DNA from: Lentimicrobiaceae bacterium
Lineage (GTDB): Bacteria > Bacteroidota > Bacteroidia > Bacteroidales > WCHB1-69
NCBI GenBank assembly: GCA_009787485.1
Contig: WQWP01000071.1
Coordinates: 1 to 12,084, forward strand
Direction of reading: 5' to 3'
Length of the DNA: 12,084 nucleotides
In this document: positions 1 through 6,028 of the stretch, in pieces
How the letters are laid out: each line of letters begins with the position of its first letter
Numbering within the stretch: position 1 is the stretch's first letter
Notes under the pieces: model-generated
Told to the model about the DNA's origin: nothing
Databases searched by the model: none
The model's input: only the letters and a program-made list of their open reading frames with translations
Program-made: the position numbers and the translations under genes

Positions 1-63
1 ATAGGTTTTTCCCGTGCCGATTCCGCCGGTAAGGGCAATCTTAGTCTTTTTTTGCGGGCGCAT
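1..63 (-). CDS. coaE: Dephospho-CoA kinase, N-terminal fragment (runs off the window)
   Basis: Only the first 21 codons are present; the rest lies before position 1. They read MRPQKKTKIALTGGIGTGKT plus one residue. The segment IALTGGIGTGKT is the Walker A P-loop (GxxxxGKT) in the form typical of the start of CoaE, the kinase that phosphorylates the 3'-hydroxyl of dephospho-CoA in the last step of coenzyme A synthesis. The ATG lies inside the end of yajC, with a 23-nt overlap in another frame, so the two genes are probably translationally coupled. Other P-loop kinases can start this way, but the TGGIGTGK wording and the yajC neighbourhood favour CoaE. The lid and CoA-binding parts cannot be seen. 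Confidence 0.82.
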   Translation of the reverse strand, partial: MRPQKKTKIALTGGIGTGKTY

Positions 64-376
64 TCGGATCTACCGCTACGGCTGCTTTTTCTATTCTAAG
101 TTTTGTGCCGTCTTCTACTTCAATGATGAAAGTAGTTTCCTGTACATCGGTAATTTTACCGTGAATGCCGCCGATGGTAACGATTTTATCGCCACGTTTC
201 AGCTCGTTGCGGTAACTTTGCATCTGTTTTTGTTTCTTTTGTTGCGGGCGAATCATAAAGAAATAGAATACCAAGATAATGGCGCCCAACATGAGTAACA
301 TGCTCATTCCGCCACCGCCACCGCCTTCGCCTTCAGTGTTTGGAGAGGCGAGTAATAAAAATTGTAGAAAGTTCAT
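41..376 (-). CDS. yajC: Preprotein translocase subunit YajC
   Basis: A 111-residue protein of normal YajC length. YajC is a small inner-membrane partner of the SecDF complex in protein export. A short N-terminal stretch is followed by a run of six glycines (about residues 18-23), one membrane helix (about 24-42, MSMLLMLGAIILVFYFFMIR), and the signature RPQQKKQKQ just inside the membrane. The cytoplasmic domain follows, with LKRGDKIVTIGGIHGKI and a final VDPNAP. The ATG at 376 is the only sensible start; upstream is AT-rich without a Shine-Dalgarno sequence, as is usual in Bacteroidota. It sits between the DUF1573 lipoprotein gene and coaE on the same strand. SecD/SecF are not in the window. 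The glycine run before the helix is mildly unusual but in frame. Confidence 0.96.
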   Translation of the reverse strand: MNFLQFLLLASPNTEGEGGGGGGMSMLLMLGAIILVFYFFMIRPQQKKQKQMQSYRNELKRGDKIVTIGGIHGKITDVQETTFIIEVEDGTKLRIEKAAVAVDPNAPAKKD

Positions 377-423
377 AATGTTTTGGTTTATTAGGTTTGA
401 AGATTTTAATTTAAAGATTTAAA

Positions 424-473
424 AATTTAAAGATTTAAAATTTAAAAGGTTTTAAATTTTAAATTTTTAAATT
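424..473. repeat. Near-perfect A/T inverted repeat between the DUF1573 gene and yajC
   Basis: Two 24-nt arms (424-447 and 450-473) are complementary except for one position that would form a G-U pair in RNA. They are separated only by the dinucleotide gg at 448-449. The arms consist of 7-8 nt units of the type TTTTAAA / AAATTTA. The surrounding 400-480 is more of the same simple sequence. It lies in the 106-bp gap between two same-strand genes. It could cruciform or act as a weak stem in the transcript, but it lacks the G/C core of a classical terminator. It may simply be slipped-repeat sequence. Confidence 0.7.
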
Positions 474-482
474 GTTGATTAT

Positions 483-959
483 CTATGGGCTTACAACTTT
501 TGCATTGACCGTCAGCACCGTTTGTGCCGGATAGGTATTTGCGGTAACTACTAAATAACTAATTACATCGCCGCTTTTGAGCTTTGAATCGAAAGTAACT
601 TTAATTTCTCCTTTCTCTCCGGGTTTAATCGGCGCTCTCGGAGGTATGGAAGTGGTGCATCCACACGAAGCCTCCACGCCGGAAATAAGCAAGCTCGATT
701 TTCCAACATTCTTAAAATGAAAAGTATAGCTTAGCCGTTCTCCTTGAATTACTTTCCCAAAATTATAGTCATGGGTTTCAAACTGAATTTCCGGCATGTT
801 TGCCATTTGCTGTTTGTCCACGCCATCTGCGGTAGCCGGGTTTTTAATGTCTGAGATGGAGAAACCGGGATCGCTTTTAGTTCCGCAGCTTAGAAGGAGA
901 AAAAGGGATATGAGGTATGAGGTATGAGGTATGAGGTTTGTGATTTTTAAATTATTCAT
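483..959 (-). CDS. DUF1573-domain lipoprotein
   Basis: A 158-residue predicted lipoprotein. The signal peptide spans residues 1-24 and ends in the lipobox LLSC (Cys25). A linker to about residue 55 precedes one DUF1573 domain (about 57-157), seen as HDYNFGKVIQGERLSYTFHFKNVG, then the hallmark ASCGCTT and KPGEKGEIKVTFDS. DUF1573 is an Ig-like beta-sandwich family common in Bacteroidota; its role is not established, and the domain would lie in the periplasm or on the surface. The ATG at 959 is the only start ahead of the lipobox. Residues 8-17 (around LIPHTSYLI) are encoded by a 7-bp tandem repeat, so part of the signal peptide is made from repeat DNA. It is flanked by nusB upstream and yajC downstream. 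Confidence 0.88.
   Translation of the reverse strand: MNNLKITNLIPHTSYLISLFLLLSCGTKSDPGFSISDIKNPATADGVDKQQMANMPEIQFETHDYNFGKVIQGERLSYTFHFKNVGKSSLLISGVEASCGCTTSIPPRAPIKPGEKGEIKVTFDSKLKSGDVISYLVVTANTYPAQTVLTVNAKVVSP
909..936 (-). repeat. Heptanucleotide tandem repeat, 4 perfect copies, inside a signal-peptide coding region
   Basis: Four uninterrupted copies of tatgagg (plus strand; cctcata on the coding strand) at 909-915, 916-922, 923-929 and 930-936. It lies in codons 8-17 of the DUF1573 lipoprotein. Three units make 21 nt, so translation gives a 7-residue period (the PHTSYLI peptide), and no phase of the unit contains a stop codon. A change of one unit would shift the reading frame ahead of the lipobox. 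Confidence 0.93.
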
Positions 960-989
960 GGCCTAATTACATTTTTAATTCTTTATTCT

Positions 990-1017
990 GTTTTTTTTAT
1001 TTTGTTTTTTTTATTTT
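990..1017. repeat. 14-bp tandem duplication in the T-rich leader of the DUF1573 gene
   Basis: The unit gttttttttatttt occurs twice in tandem (990-1003 and 1004-1017), followed by a third partial T-run to 1025. The unit length of 14 is twice the 7-bp period seen elsewhere. It lies in the 139-bp nusB to DUF1573 gap and would give an A-rich 5' leader on the coding strand. Confidence 0.8.
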
Positions 1018-1028
1018 GTTTTTTTGTT

Positions 1029-1053
1029 TCCGTCAGTTAAAACTGACGGCAAT
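1029..1053 (-). repeat. Dispersed 25-bp hairpin element, copy 1
   Basis: The core ccgtcagttaaaactgacgg (1030-1049) has 9-bp complementary arms around a central aa. With flanking t and caat it is identical over 25 bp to 9609-9633. On the coding strand it follows the nusB stop and the AATTRRR heptads. It has no downstream T-tract on either strand, so it is not a classical intrinsic terminator. It resembles a short REP-like stem-loop. Confidence 0.93.
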
Positions 1054-1055
1054 GT

Positions 1056-1104
1056 TTTAATTCCTAATTTTCAATTCTCAATTTTCAATTCTCAATTCTC
1101 AATT
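1056..1104 (-). repeat. Seven-copy AATTRRR heptad array at the 3' end of nusB
   Basis: Read on the minus strand, the array is AATTGAG, AATTGAG, AATTGAA, AATTGAG, AATTGAA, AATTAGG, AATTAAA, with no interruption over 49 nt. The TGA stop of nusB (1099-1101) lies within the first unit. Only 2 nt separate the last unit from the 25-bp hairpin element at 1029-1053. Confidence 0.93.
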
Positions 1105-2043
1105 AATAAGCCCTCGTCCCATTTTCCCCAGCAGCCCTTCGTTTTTCAAATCGGTTACGATGCTGTCTAAAATGCCGTTAATAAAAACGCCGCTTTTGCG
1201 AGAACTGTATAATTTGGCTAATTCGATGTATTCATTTATGGTAACTTTCACGGGGATGGTGGGAAATTGGGTCAGCTCGCAGATCGCCATTTTCATTAAA
1301 ATCGTGTCTATTTCCATGATCCGCTCCGATTCCCAATGTTGTAGCTTGTCATCAATCCGCTTTTGATATTCAGTGTTATATAATAATGTTTTACGAAATA
1401 GCTCCTTATAAAAAGTTATTTCTTCTTCATTTTTGAATAATGGGATGAGCGCTAATTGGTTAGACTGATTTTCTTTATATCGTTCAATGTTTTTATAGGC
1501 AGACAAAAGCGCATCATTATAATCATCAAACCAATGCACGTTTTTTTCTTCCAAAAACCAGTGCAAAAGTTCATTTTCTGCAAATATTTTTGACAAAACA
1601 TTGAGCACGAAATCTTTATCTTCTTGATAATTTCGTCCGGGTGCGTTAAAATAAGCAAGAAATGTATCCGAATTTGCTATTTCGTGGTACATTTGTGCAA
1701 TAAAATCGTACCTGTTACTCCAATCCACATGATGATTTCTGCAAAATTGCTGAATATTTTTATTTTCTTCAATTTGTTTAATGACCTCGTTGTCAATAAA
1801 TTTTGTATTTGGATTAAGGTCTTCTTCCGTAGGGTTATTTTTTTCTTTCAGTTCTTCCAAGCGCAACGTGCGATAGCGTACAATTTCCGGCAACAGAGAA
1901 AGAAAGTACACGGTTAGCACCTGGCAATTCTGAACGACCTGATCCAACTTCTTTTCATTGGCAAACAGTTCTTCTTTCGGATTTTTTTCCGCTGCGTAAA
2001 GCGCTTGCAACACCTTTATTCGTAAATATCTTCGTGTAACCAT
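1099..2043 (-). CDS. nusB: Transcription antitermination factor NusB (long Bacteroidota form)
   Basis: 314 residues, about twice the length of E. coli NusB but normal for Bacteroidota, where an N-terminal extension precedes the helical NusB fold. The start MVTRRYLRIKVLQALYA matches the family's first helix. The C-terminal third (about 235-305) holds the conserved tract TIPVKVTINEYIELAKLYS followed by FINGILDSI, then the usual ending GRGLI. NusB binds boxA RNA with NusE/S10 and supports rRNA transcription antitermination and maturation. The ATG at 2043 lies 6 nt after the hepT stop, and I see no separate promoter in that gap, so it may be read through from the toxin-antitoxin genes. Its last residue (Asn) and TGA stop come from the first unit of a heptad repeat. 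An internal promoter within hepT cannot be excluded. Confidence 0.95.
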   Translation of the reverse strand: MVTRRYLRIKVLQALYAAEKNPKEELFANEKKLDQVVQNCQVLTVYFLSLLPEIVRYRTLRLEELKEKNNPTEEDLNPNTKFIDNEVIKQIEENKNIQQFCRNHHVDWSNRYDFIAQMYHEIANSDTFLAYFNAPGRNYQEDKDFVLNVLSKIFAENELLHWFLEEKNVHWFDDYNDALLSAYKNIERYKENQSNQLALIPLFKNEEEITFYKELFRKTLLYNTEYQKRIDDKLQHWESERIMEIDTILMKMAICELTQFPTIPVKVTINEYIELAKLYSSRKSGVFINGILDSIVTDLKNEGLLGKMGRGLIN

Positions 2044-2049
2044 GTTGAT

Positions 2050-2424
2050 TTATCTACTTAAATCTATTTTTATTTGCTTAATTGCTTGCAATAAAGGAAT
2101 AATATCACACTGTAATGTACTGAAAACGACATCTACATCTATTTCAAAATAATGATGCACAATAACGTCTCGCATTTTCATCGCTTCTTTCCAATTGATA
2201 GCAGAATAAAGCGGAAATAATTGTTTATCTGTTCGTTTATCTATGTTTTTTAATTCCTCTCCGATAGCAGACAGTTTCATACAAACGGCGTTCAACAAAA
2301 TCATACCCGAAGAAGATGTCAAAAAATCATCAACAGAACGAATATTTTCCGTCCATTCCAAAATGTCATTCAATGATTGTTCTATATTTTCAAAAGCATC
2401 TATAATCAATGATTTATCATACAT
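2050..2424 (-). CDS. hepT: HepT-like HEPN toxin (DUF86)
   Basis: A 124-residue all-helical protein of DUF86/HepT type. The catalytic HEPN motif Rx4HxY is intact: Arg85, His90 and Tyr92 in RDVIVHHY. In the family this forms a metal-independent RNase site at the dimer interface. The Tyr of the motif is the residue that the partner nucleotidyltransferase modifies with AMP to silence the toxin. Further family features are the N-terminal helix MYDKSLIIDAFENIEQSL and KLSAIGEELKNID. The start overlaps the end of mntA by 8 nt, the expected tight coupling of a two-gene toxin-antitoxin module. The pair lies immediately upstream of nusB. Activity and target RNA are not deducible from the sequence. Confidence 0.9.
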   Translation of the reverse strand: MYDKSLIIDAFENIEQSLNDILEWTENIRSVDDFLTSSSGMILLNAVCMKLSAIGEELKNIDKRTDKQLFPLYSAINWKEAMKMRDVIVHHYFEIDVDVVFSTLQCDIIPLLQAIKQIKIDLSR

Positions 2425-2731
2425 AAATAATATCCCTTTCTATTCGTTCTTTAAATCTTGGATTCATATTTTTGTGCATCCGTACAACATCAACAGGTAC
2501 TCCTAAGAGTTCTTCCAAAGTAAGATTAAGACCTGAGAGAGCAAATAATCCCATAGGAGGCGCTTCAATACAAATATCCACATCAGAATTTTTAGTTTGT
2601 TCACCACGCGCCACCGAACCAAAAATTCCCATACGGGTTACGCCATATTTTTTCGCATATTCCTGTTTACGCTCTCTTAACAGATTAAGATATATTTGGC
2701 TTGTCCTTTGATTAAGTGTTTCAGCCCTCAT
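2417..2731 (-). CDS. mntA: MntA-like antitoxin (minimal nucleotidyltransferase)
   Basis: About 104 residues from the ATG at 2731. The frame stays open upstream to a TTG at 2791, but that extension (MKIFTIFAFGFKRC...) looks unlike the family and overlaps a likely promoter, so I chose 2731. The nucleotidyltransferase signature GSx10DxD is intact: GSVARGEQTKNSDVD, with Gly38-Ser39 and Asp50/Asp52. A third likely metal ligand lies in GVPVDVV. MNT proteins of this type neutralise HEPN toxins by transferring AMP to the toxin's active-site Tyr. The N-terminal helix region (LNLLRERKQEYAKKYGV) and the IFGSVARG strand match DNA polymerase beta-like MNT domains. It overlaps hepT by 8 nt, and the pair would be expressed together. 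Confidence 0.9.
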   Translation of the reverse strand: MRAETLNQRTSQIYLNLLRERKQEYAKKYGVTRMGIFGSVARGEQTKNSDVDICIEAPPMGLFALSGLNLTLEELLGVPVDVVRMHKNMNPRFKERIERDIIYV

Positions 2732-2769
2732 AGCAATAGTATTAATTTGGCATCTTTTAAATCCAAATG

Positions 2770-2799
2770 CAAAAATCGTAAAAATTTTCAATTAAACAA
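2770..2799 (-). promoter_or_regulatory. Possible promoter for mntA-hepT-nusB
   Basis: On the minus strand a -7-like box GATTTTTG (2770-2777, one mismatch to TAnnTTTG) is preceded after 19 nt by TTG (2797-2799). Transcription would begin about 30 nt before the ATG at 2731, which argues against the TTG start at 2791. The match is weak and A/T-rich DNA produces such hits by chance. Confidence 0.3.
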
Positions 2800-2853
2800 T
2801 GATTAATGAGATTTTTCGTTGTACGTTACATGTAATAAGCAACGGTTTACGAG

Positions 2854-2882
2854 TTTCAAGTTATGAAAAATTATTACTTTTG
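2854..2882 (+). promoter_or_regulatory. Bacteroidota-type promoter for the surA-moxR-tatD operon
   Basis: The sequence shows TTTC (2854-2857), a 17-nt spacer, then TACTTTTG (2875-2882). The second box matches TAnnTTTG exactly and is followed by C, as is common. The first box is one base off TTTG. The predicted start of transcription is about 10-15 nt before the ATG at 2902, giving a very short leader. Confidence 0.6.
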
Positions 2883-2901
2883 CACCCTTTTATAAAATTC
2901 T

Positions 2902-4248
2902 ATGACACGTCCATTTTTGTTTTGTATTCTATTCATAATTAGCTTTCTATCTGCAAAAACACAAACCCAGATTGACGGCATTATTGCCTGGATTGGAAAA
3001 GAGATTATTCTGCAATCCGATTTAGAAAAAGCATATTCCGAATATACGGCTTCTTTTGCTGTGCAAGATGATGATGACTATGAAAGATGCCTCGTTTTGG
3101 AACACTTGGTGTTTACGAAACTCATGCTGCACCAGGCAGATGTGGATAGTATTGTGATTACCGACCAGTTAGTAGAAGAGGCGCTTAATAGGCAGATGAA
3201 CCGTTATATACAATATGTGGGTGGAGATGCAAGAATTATTGAAAAGCATTTTGGAAAATCTATTGCCGAAATAAAAAACGATATGCGCCCTATTGTGCGC
3301 GACCAGATGCATGTGGAAGAGGTGCAGGAAAAGATAGCCGCTAATATTTCGGTAACCCCTTCGGAGGTAAAGGCTTTTGTGAACAGAGTAGGTGTGGACA
3401 GCATGCCGATGGTGCCTGCAACTTATGAATTTGGCCATATCTTGAAAACACCGCCGGTAAGCGAAGCCGAAATTTCAGAAATCAAAGCACGCTTGGAAGG
3501 CTACAGAGAGCGGGTGCTGCGGGGCGAAAGTAAATTTGCCACGCTTGCCACATTGTATTCCGATGACCCTGGAAGTGCTACTAAGGGTGGACGTTTGGGA
3601 TTTATGGAACGTGGTGTACTCTATCCTGAATTTGAAGCAATAGCATTTAATCTTAGGTCTGGAGAAATTTCGAATGTGGTGAAAACCCGCGCCGGATACC
3701 ACATCATTCAGTTGCACGAGCGCAGAGGGGATGCTATTGACATATCGCATATTTTGATACAGCCCAAACCGTCTGCTGAAGAACAAGTTAGAGTAATTGA
3801 ATATTTGGATAGTGTGCGGCAAGTGATTCTCAATCAAAAAATGGATTTCAGTGAAGCCGCGCTACAGTTTTCCGAAGACCCCAACAAATTAAGCGGCGGC
3901 TGGGTCATCAATCCATACACGCTCTCTACGAAATTTGATCAGGAATCATTGGATCAGGCGACTTTTGCTACCTTAAACAAACTCATTCAGGGAGAGTACT
4001 CTACGCCTGTTCTTTTTATTAATGACGATGGGGTAACCTCCTATCGTTTGTTGTTCTTAAAAAGCAAAGTGGCGTCCCACAGAGCCAATTTGGTTGAAGA
4101 TTATGATGTGATTAAAAATGCTGCTATGGAAGAGAAGAAAACTAAAGCCATTGAAAAATGGATTCTAAATAAAGTAAAAACAACAAGTATTAAAATACAC
4201 GATAATTACAAACATTGCGATTTTGTAACACGTTGGGAAATTAACTAA
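2902..4248 (+). CDS. surA: SurA-like periplasmic peptidyl-prolyl isomerase
   Basis: A 448-residue secreted foldase. The signal peptide (about residues 1-21, hydrophobic FLFCILFIISFLSA) is followed by a SurA N-terminal chaperone region (about 22-170), beginning IDGIIAWIGKEIILQSDLEKA, the usual opening of SurA. The first parvulin domain (about 173-275) is well formed: YEFGHIL, SDDPGSATKGGRLGFM, AGYHIIQLHERRG. The second (about 277-388) begins ISHILIQPKPSAEEQ but is more divergent, so it may be less active. A C-terminal tail (390-448) ends in a basic helical region. SurA-type proteins escort outer-membrane beta-barrels across the periplasm. It is first in a probable operon, 11 nt before moxR. 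Bacteroidota often carry several such paralogues, so one-to-one equivalence with E. coli SurA is not assured. Confidence 0.9.
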   Translation: MTRPFLFCILFIISFLSAKTQTQIDGIIAWIGKEIILQSDLEKAYSEYTASFAVQDDDDYERCLVLEHLVFTKLMLHQADVDSIVITDQLVEEALNRQMNRYIQYVGGDARIIEKHFGKSIAEIKNDMRPIVRDQMHVEEVQEKIAANISVTPSEVKAFVNRVGVDSMPMVPATYEFGHILKTPPVSEAEISEIKARLEGYRERVLRGESKFATLATLYSDDPGSATKGGRLGFMERGVLYPEFEAIAFNLRSGEISNVVKTRAGYHIIQLHERRGDAIDISHILIQPKPSAEEQVRVIEYLDSVRQVILNQKMDFSEAALQFSEDPNKLSGGWVINPYTLSTKFDQESLDQATFATLNKLIQGEYSTPVLFINDDGVTSYRLLFLKSKVASHRANLVEDYDVIKNAAMEEKKTKAIEKWILNKVKTTSIKIHDNYKHCDFVTRWEIN

Positions 4249-4259
4249 CTTAAAATACT

Positions 4260-5234
4260 ATGAATATTCAGTTTAAAAACGATGTGGAAGCCATTGAGGC
4301 TTTTGTAGAAAAGTATGCCGCCCTGAAAAAAGAGATTGCGAAAGTGATTGTGGGGCAAGATGAGGTTGTGAAAAATGTACTGATGGTGCTTTTTAGCCGT
4401 AGCCACGCCCTGTTAATTGGTGTGCCCGGATTGGCAAAAACGTTGATGATCACTACAATTGCGAAAACGATTAACTTAACTTATAACCGTATTCAGTTTA
4501 CCCCCGACTTGATGCCGTCGGATATTATGGGAACAGAGATTTTGGATGAAAATCGTAAGTTTAAGTTTGTAAAAGGTCCCGTTTTTGCCAATATCATATT
4601 GGCGGATGAGATTAACCGTACGCCGCCCAAAACGCAGTCGGCGTTGCTGGAAGCGATGCAGGAGCGTTCGGTAAGTATGAACGCCGTAACGTACGCTTTG
4701 CCGGATCCGTTTTTTGTGTTGGCTACGCAAAACCCTATTGAGCAGGAAGGAACTTACCCACTGCCCGAAGCGCAACAAGACCGTTTTATGTTTAACATAT
4801 ATTTAGATTATCCTTCTTTCAGAGAAGAGGTGGATATTGTGAAAAGCACCATTCACGGAGATATGAATGAACCGCAGCAAATTTTGACGATTGAAGAGAT
4901 TATCTATTATCAAAAACTGCTTCAAAAAGTGCCAATTGCTGAGAATGTGTATGAATATGCCGTTCGTTTGGTTACGTTAACGCGCCCGTTTACCGGAACA
5001 GGACATCAGTGGGCGAAAGATTATCTGGCTTGGGGCTCCGGCCCTCGTGCTTCTCAGTTCCTCATTGTTGGAGCGCGCACGCATGCCATCCTCAACGGCA
5101 AACTCTCTCCCGATATTGAAGATGTGAGAGCCGTAGCACATAATATTTTACGACACCGTATCATCAAAAATTACAAAGCGGAAGCAGAAGGCATTAGTGT
5201 AGAAGATATTATCAATAAATTGATGTATGAATAA
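4260..5234 (+). CDS. moxR: MoxR-family AAA+ ATPase
   Basis: 324 residues, the full length of a MoxR ATPase. Visible motifs are Walker A GVPGLAKT (54-61, the MoxR form with Ala before Lys), Walker B IILADE (112-117), the MoxR tract EINRTPPKTQSALLEAMQER (117-136), sensor 1 ATQNP (Asn158), and EGTYPLPEAQQDRF. The C-terminal lid carries GPRASQ, typical of sensor 2. MoxR proteins act as chaperone-like ATPases, usually paired with a DUF58 protein and von Willebrand factor A (Bat) membrane proteins. Here none follows, because tatD overlaps the end by 8 nt. The start 11 nt after surA and the leader taaaatact fit Bacteroidota. Its client proteins cannot be told from this window. Confidence 0.95.
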   Translation: MNIQFKNDVEAIEAFVEKYAALKKEIAKVIVGQDEVVKNVLMVLFSRSHALLIGVPGLAKTLMITTIAKTINLTYNRIQFTPDLMPSDIMGTEILDENRKFKFVKGPVFANIILADEINRTPPKTQSALLEAMQERSVSMNAVTYALPDPFFVLATQNPIEQEGTYPLPEAQQDRFMFNIYLDYPSFREEVDIVKSTIHGDMNEPQQILTIEEIIYYQKLLQKVPIAENVYEYAVRLVTLTRPFTGTGHQWAKDYLAWGSGPRASQFLIVGARTHAILNGKLSPDIEDVRAVAHNILRHRIIKNYKAEAEGISVEDIINKLMYE

Positions 5235-6015
5235 ACACTATTACATTGATTCGCATGCGCATCTTTGTAGAGAATATTATCCTGATGATTATCGGGAGGT
5301 TATTCTACGCGCCATTGAAAACAAGGTGAAGAAAATAATTTTGCCCTGCGTTTCTGCCCAATCTGTTCCCGATATTTTTGAAACGGCACAACAATTTCCT
5401 AATCATATTTTTCCATTAATCGGATTACATCCCACTGATGTGAATCGAGATTATAAAAGTCAATTAACCGAGTTGGAAAAATATTTGAACGATAAAATTG
5501 TAGTAGGCATTGGGGAAACAGGCATTGATTTATACCACGATAAGTCGTTTTATGCAGAACAACTTGTTGCTTTTGAAAGACAATTACATTGGGCAAAAGA
5601 ACTTCATAAACCTCTTTCCATCCATATTCGCGATGGATTTAACGAAGCATTATCTGTGTTAAAAAAGTTTAAGAGCGTTCCATTACGAGGCGTTTTGCAC
5701 TGTTTTTCCGGAGGCATTCAGGAAGCCAAGTGGGCGGTAGATCACGGATTTTTGCTTGGCATTAGCGGCGTTATTACTTTCAAAAAAAATAAACTGCAAG
5801 ATATTGTAAAGGAAGTAGGCATTCATGCGTTGGCATTAGAAACCGATGCGCCTTTTTTAGCTCCGGATCCTTATCGCGGGAAACGTAATGAAAGCGCTTA
5901 TATTCCTATTATTGCAGAGAGAATTGCTGGAGTGTTAGAGACTTCTGTTGAGGAAGTTCTAACAGCGACTACGGCGAATGTAGAGGAGATTTTTACAGAG
6001 TTATCTGCGTGTTAG
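5227..6015 (+). CDS. tatD: TatD-family metal-dependent deoxyribonuclease
   Basis: 262 residues, normal for the family, with a TIM-barrel metallohydrolase pattern. Metal ligands are visible in order: His10 and His12 (DSHAH), Glu97 (GIGETGID), His133 (SIHIRD), His158 (LHCFSGG) and Asp207 (LETDAPFL). TatD proteins are Mg-dependent 3'-5' exonucleases or DNases linked to DNA repair and fragment removal. The physiological substrate of this paralogue is not known, since several TatD-like proteins often coexist (YcfH, YjjV). The ATG at 5227 lies inside the last codons of moxR (ATGAATAA overlap), implying coupled translation. The gene ends 13 nt before the convergent stop of nifJ, with no clear terminator between them. 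Confidence 0.94.
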   Translation: MNKHYYIDSHAHLCREYYPDDYREVILRAIENKVKKIILPCVSAQSVPDIFETAQQFPNHIFPLIGLHPTDVNRDYKSQLTELEKYLNDKIVVGIGETGIDLYHDKSFYAEQLVAFERQLHWAKELHKPLSIHIRDGFNEALSVLKKFKSVPLRGVLHCFSGGIQEAKWAVDHGFLLGISGVITFKKNKLQDIVKEVGIHALALETDAPFLAPDPYRGKRNESAYIPIIAERIAGVLETSVEEVLTATTANVEEIFTELSAC

Positions 6016-6028
6016 AAACGTGATCTCG

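Noticed and set aside
14..298. Open frame on the plus strand opposite yajC/coaE
   Set aside because: It is antisense to two well-recognised genes and shows only low-complexity hydrophobic residues.
1029..1053. Hairpin as part of a CRISPR or as an intrinsic terminator
   Set aside because: The two copies are 8.5 kb apart with no spacer-repeat array, and no T-tract follows the stem on either strand.
2732..2791. Longer mntA starting at 2791
   Set aside because: The codon at 2791 is TTG, the added 20 residues do not look like the family, and a candidate promoter lies within or next to this stretch. The ATG at 2731 is preferred.
2826..2835. Palindrome ttacatgtaa in the mntA/surA divergent region
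   Set aside because: Only 10 bp, symmetry does not extend, and such sites are frequent by chance in AT-rich DNA. No second copy nearby supports an operator.
3475..3837. 120-codon open frame on the minus strand inside surA
   Set aside because: Antisense to the parvulin domains with no recognisable protein features; treated as a shadow.
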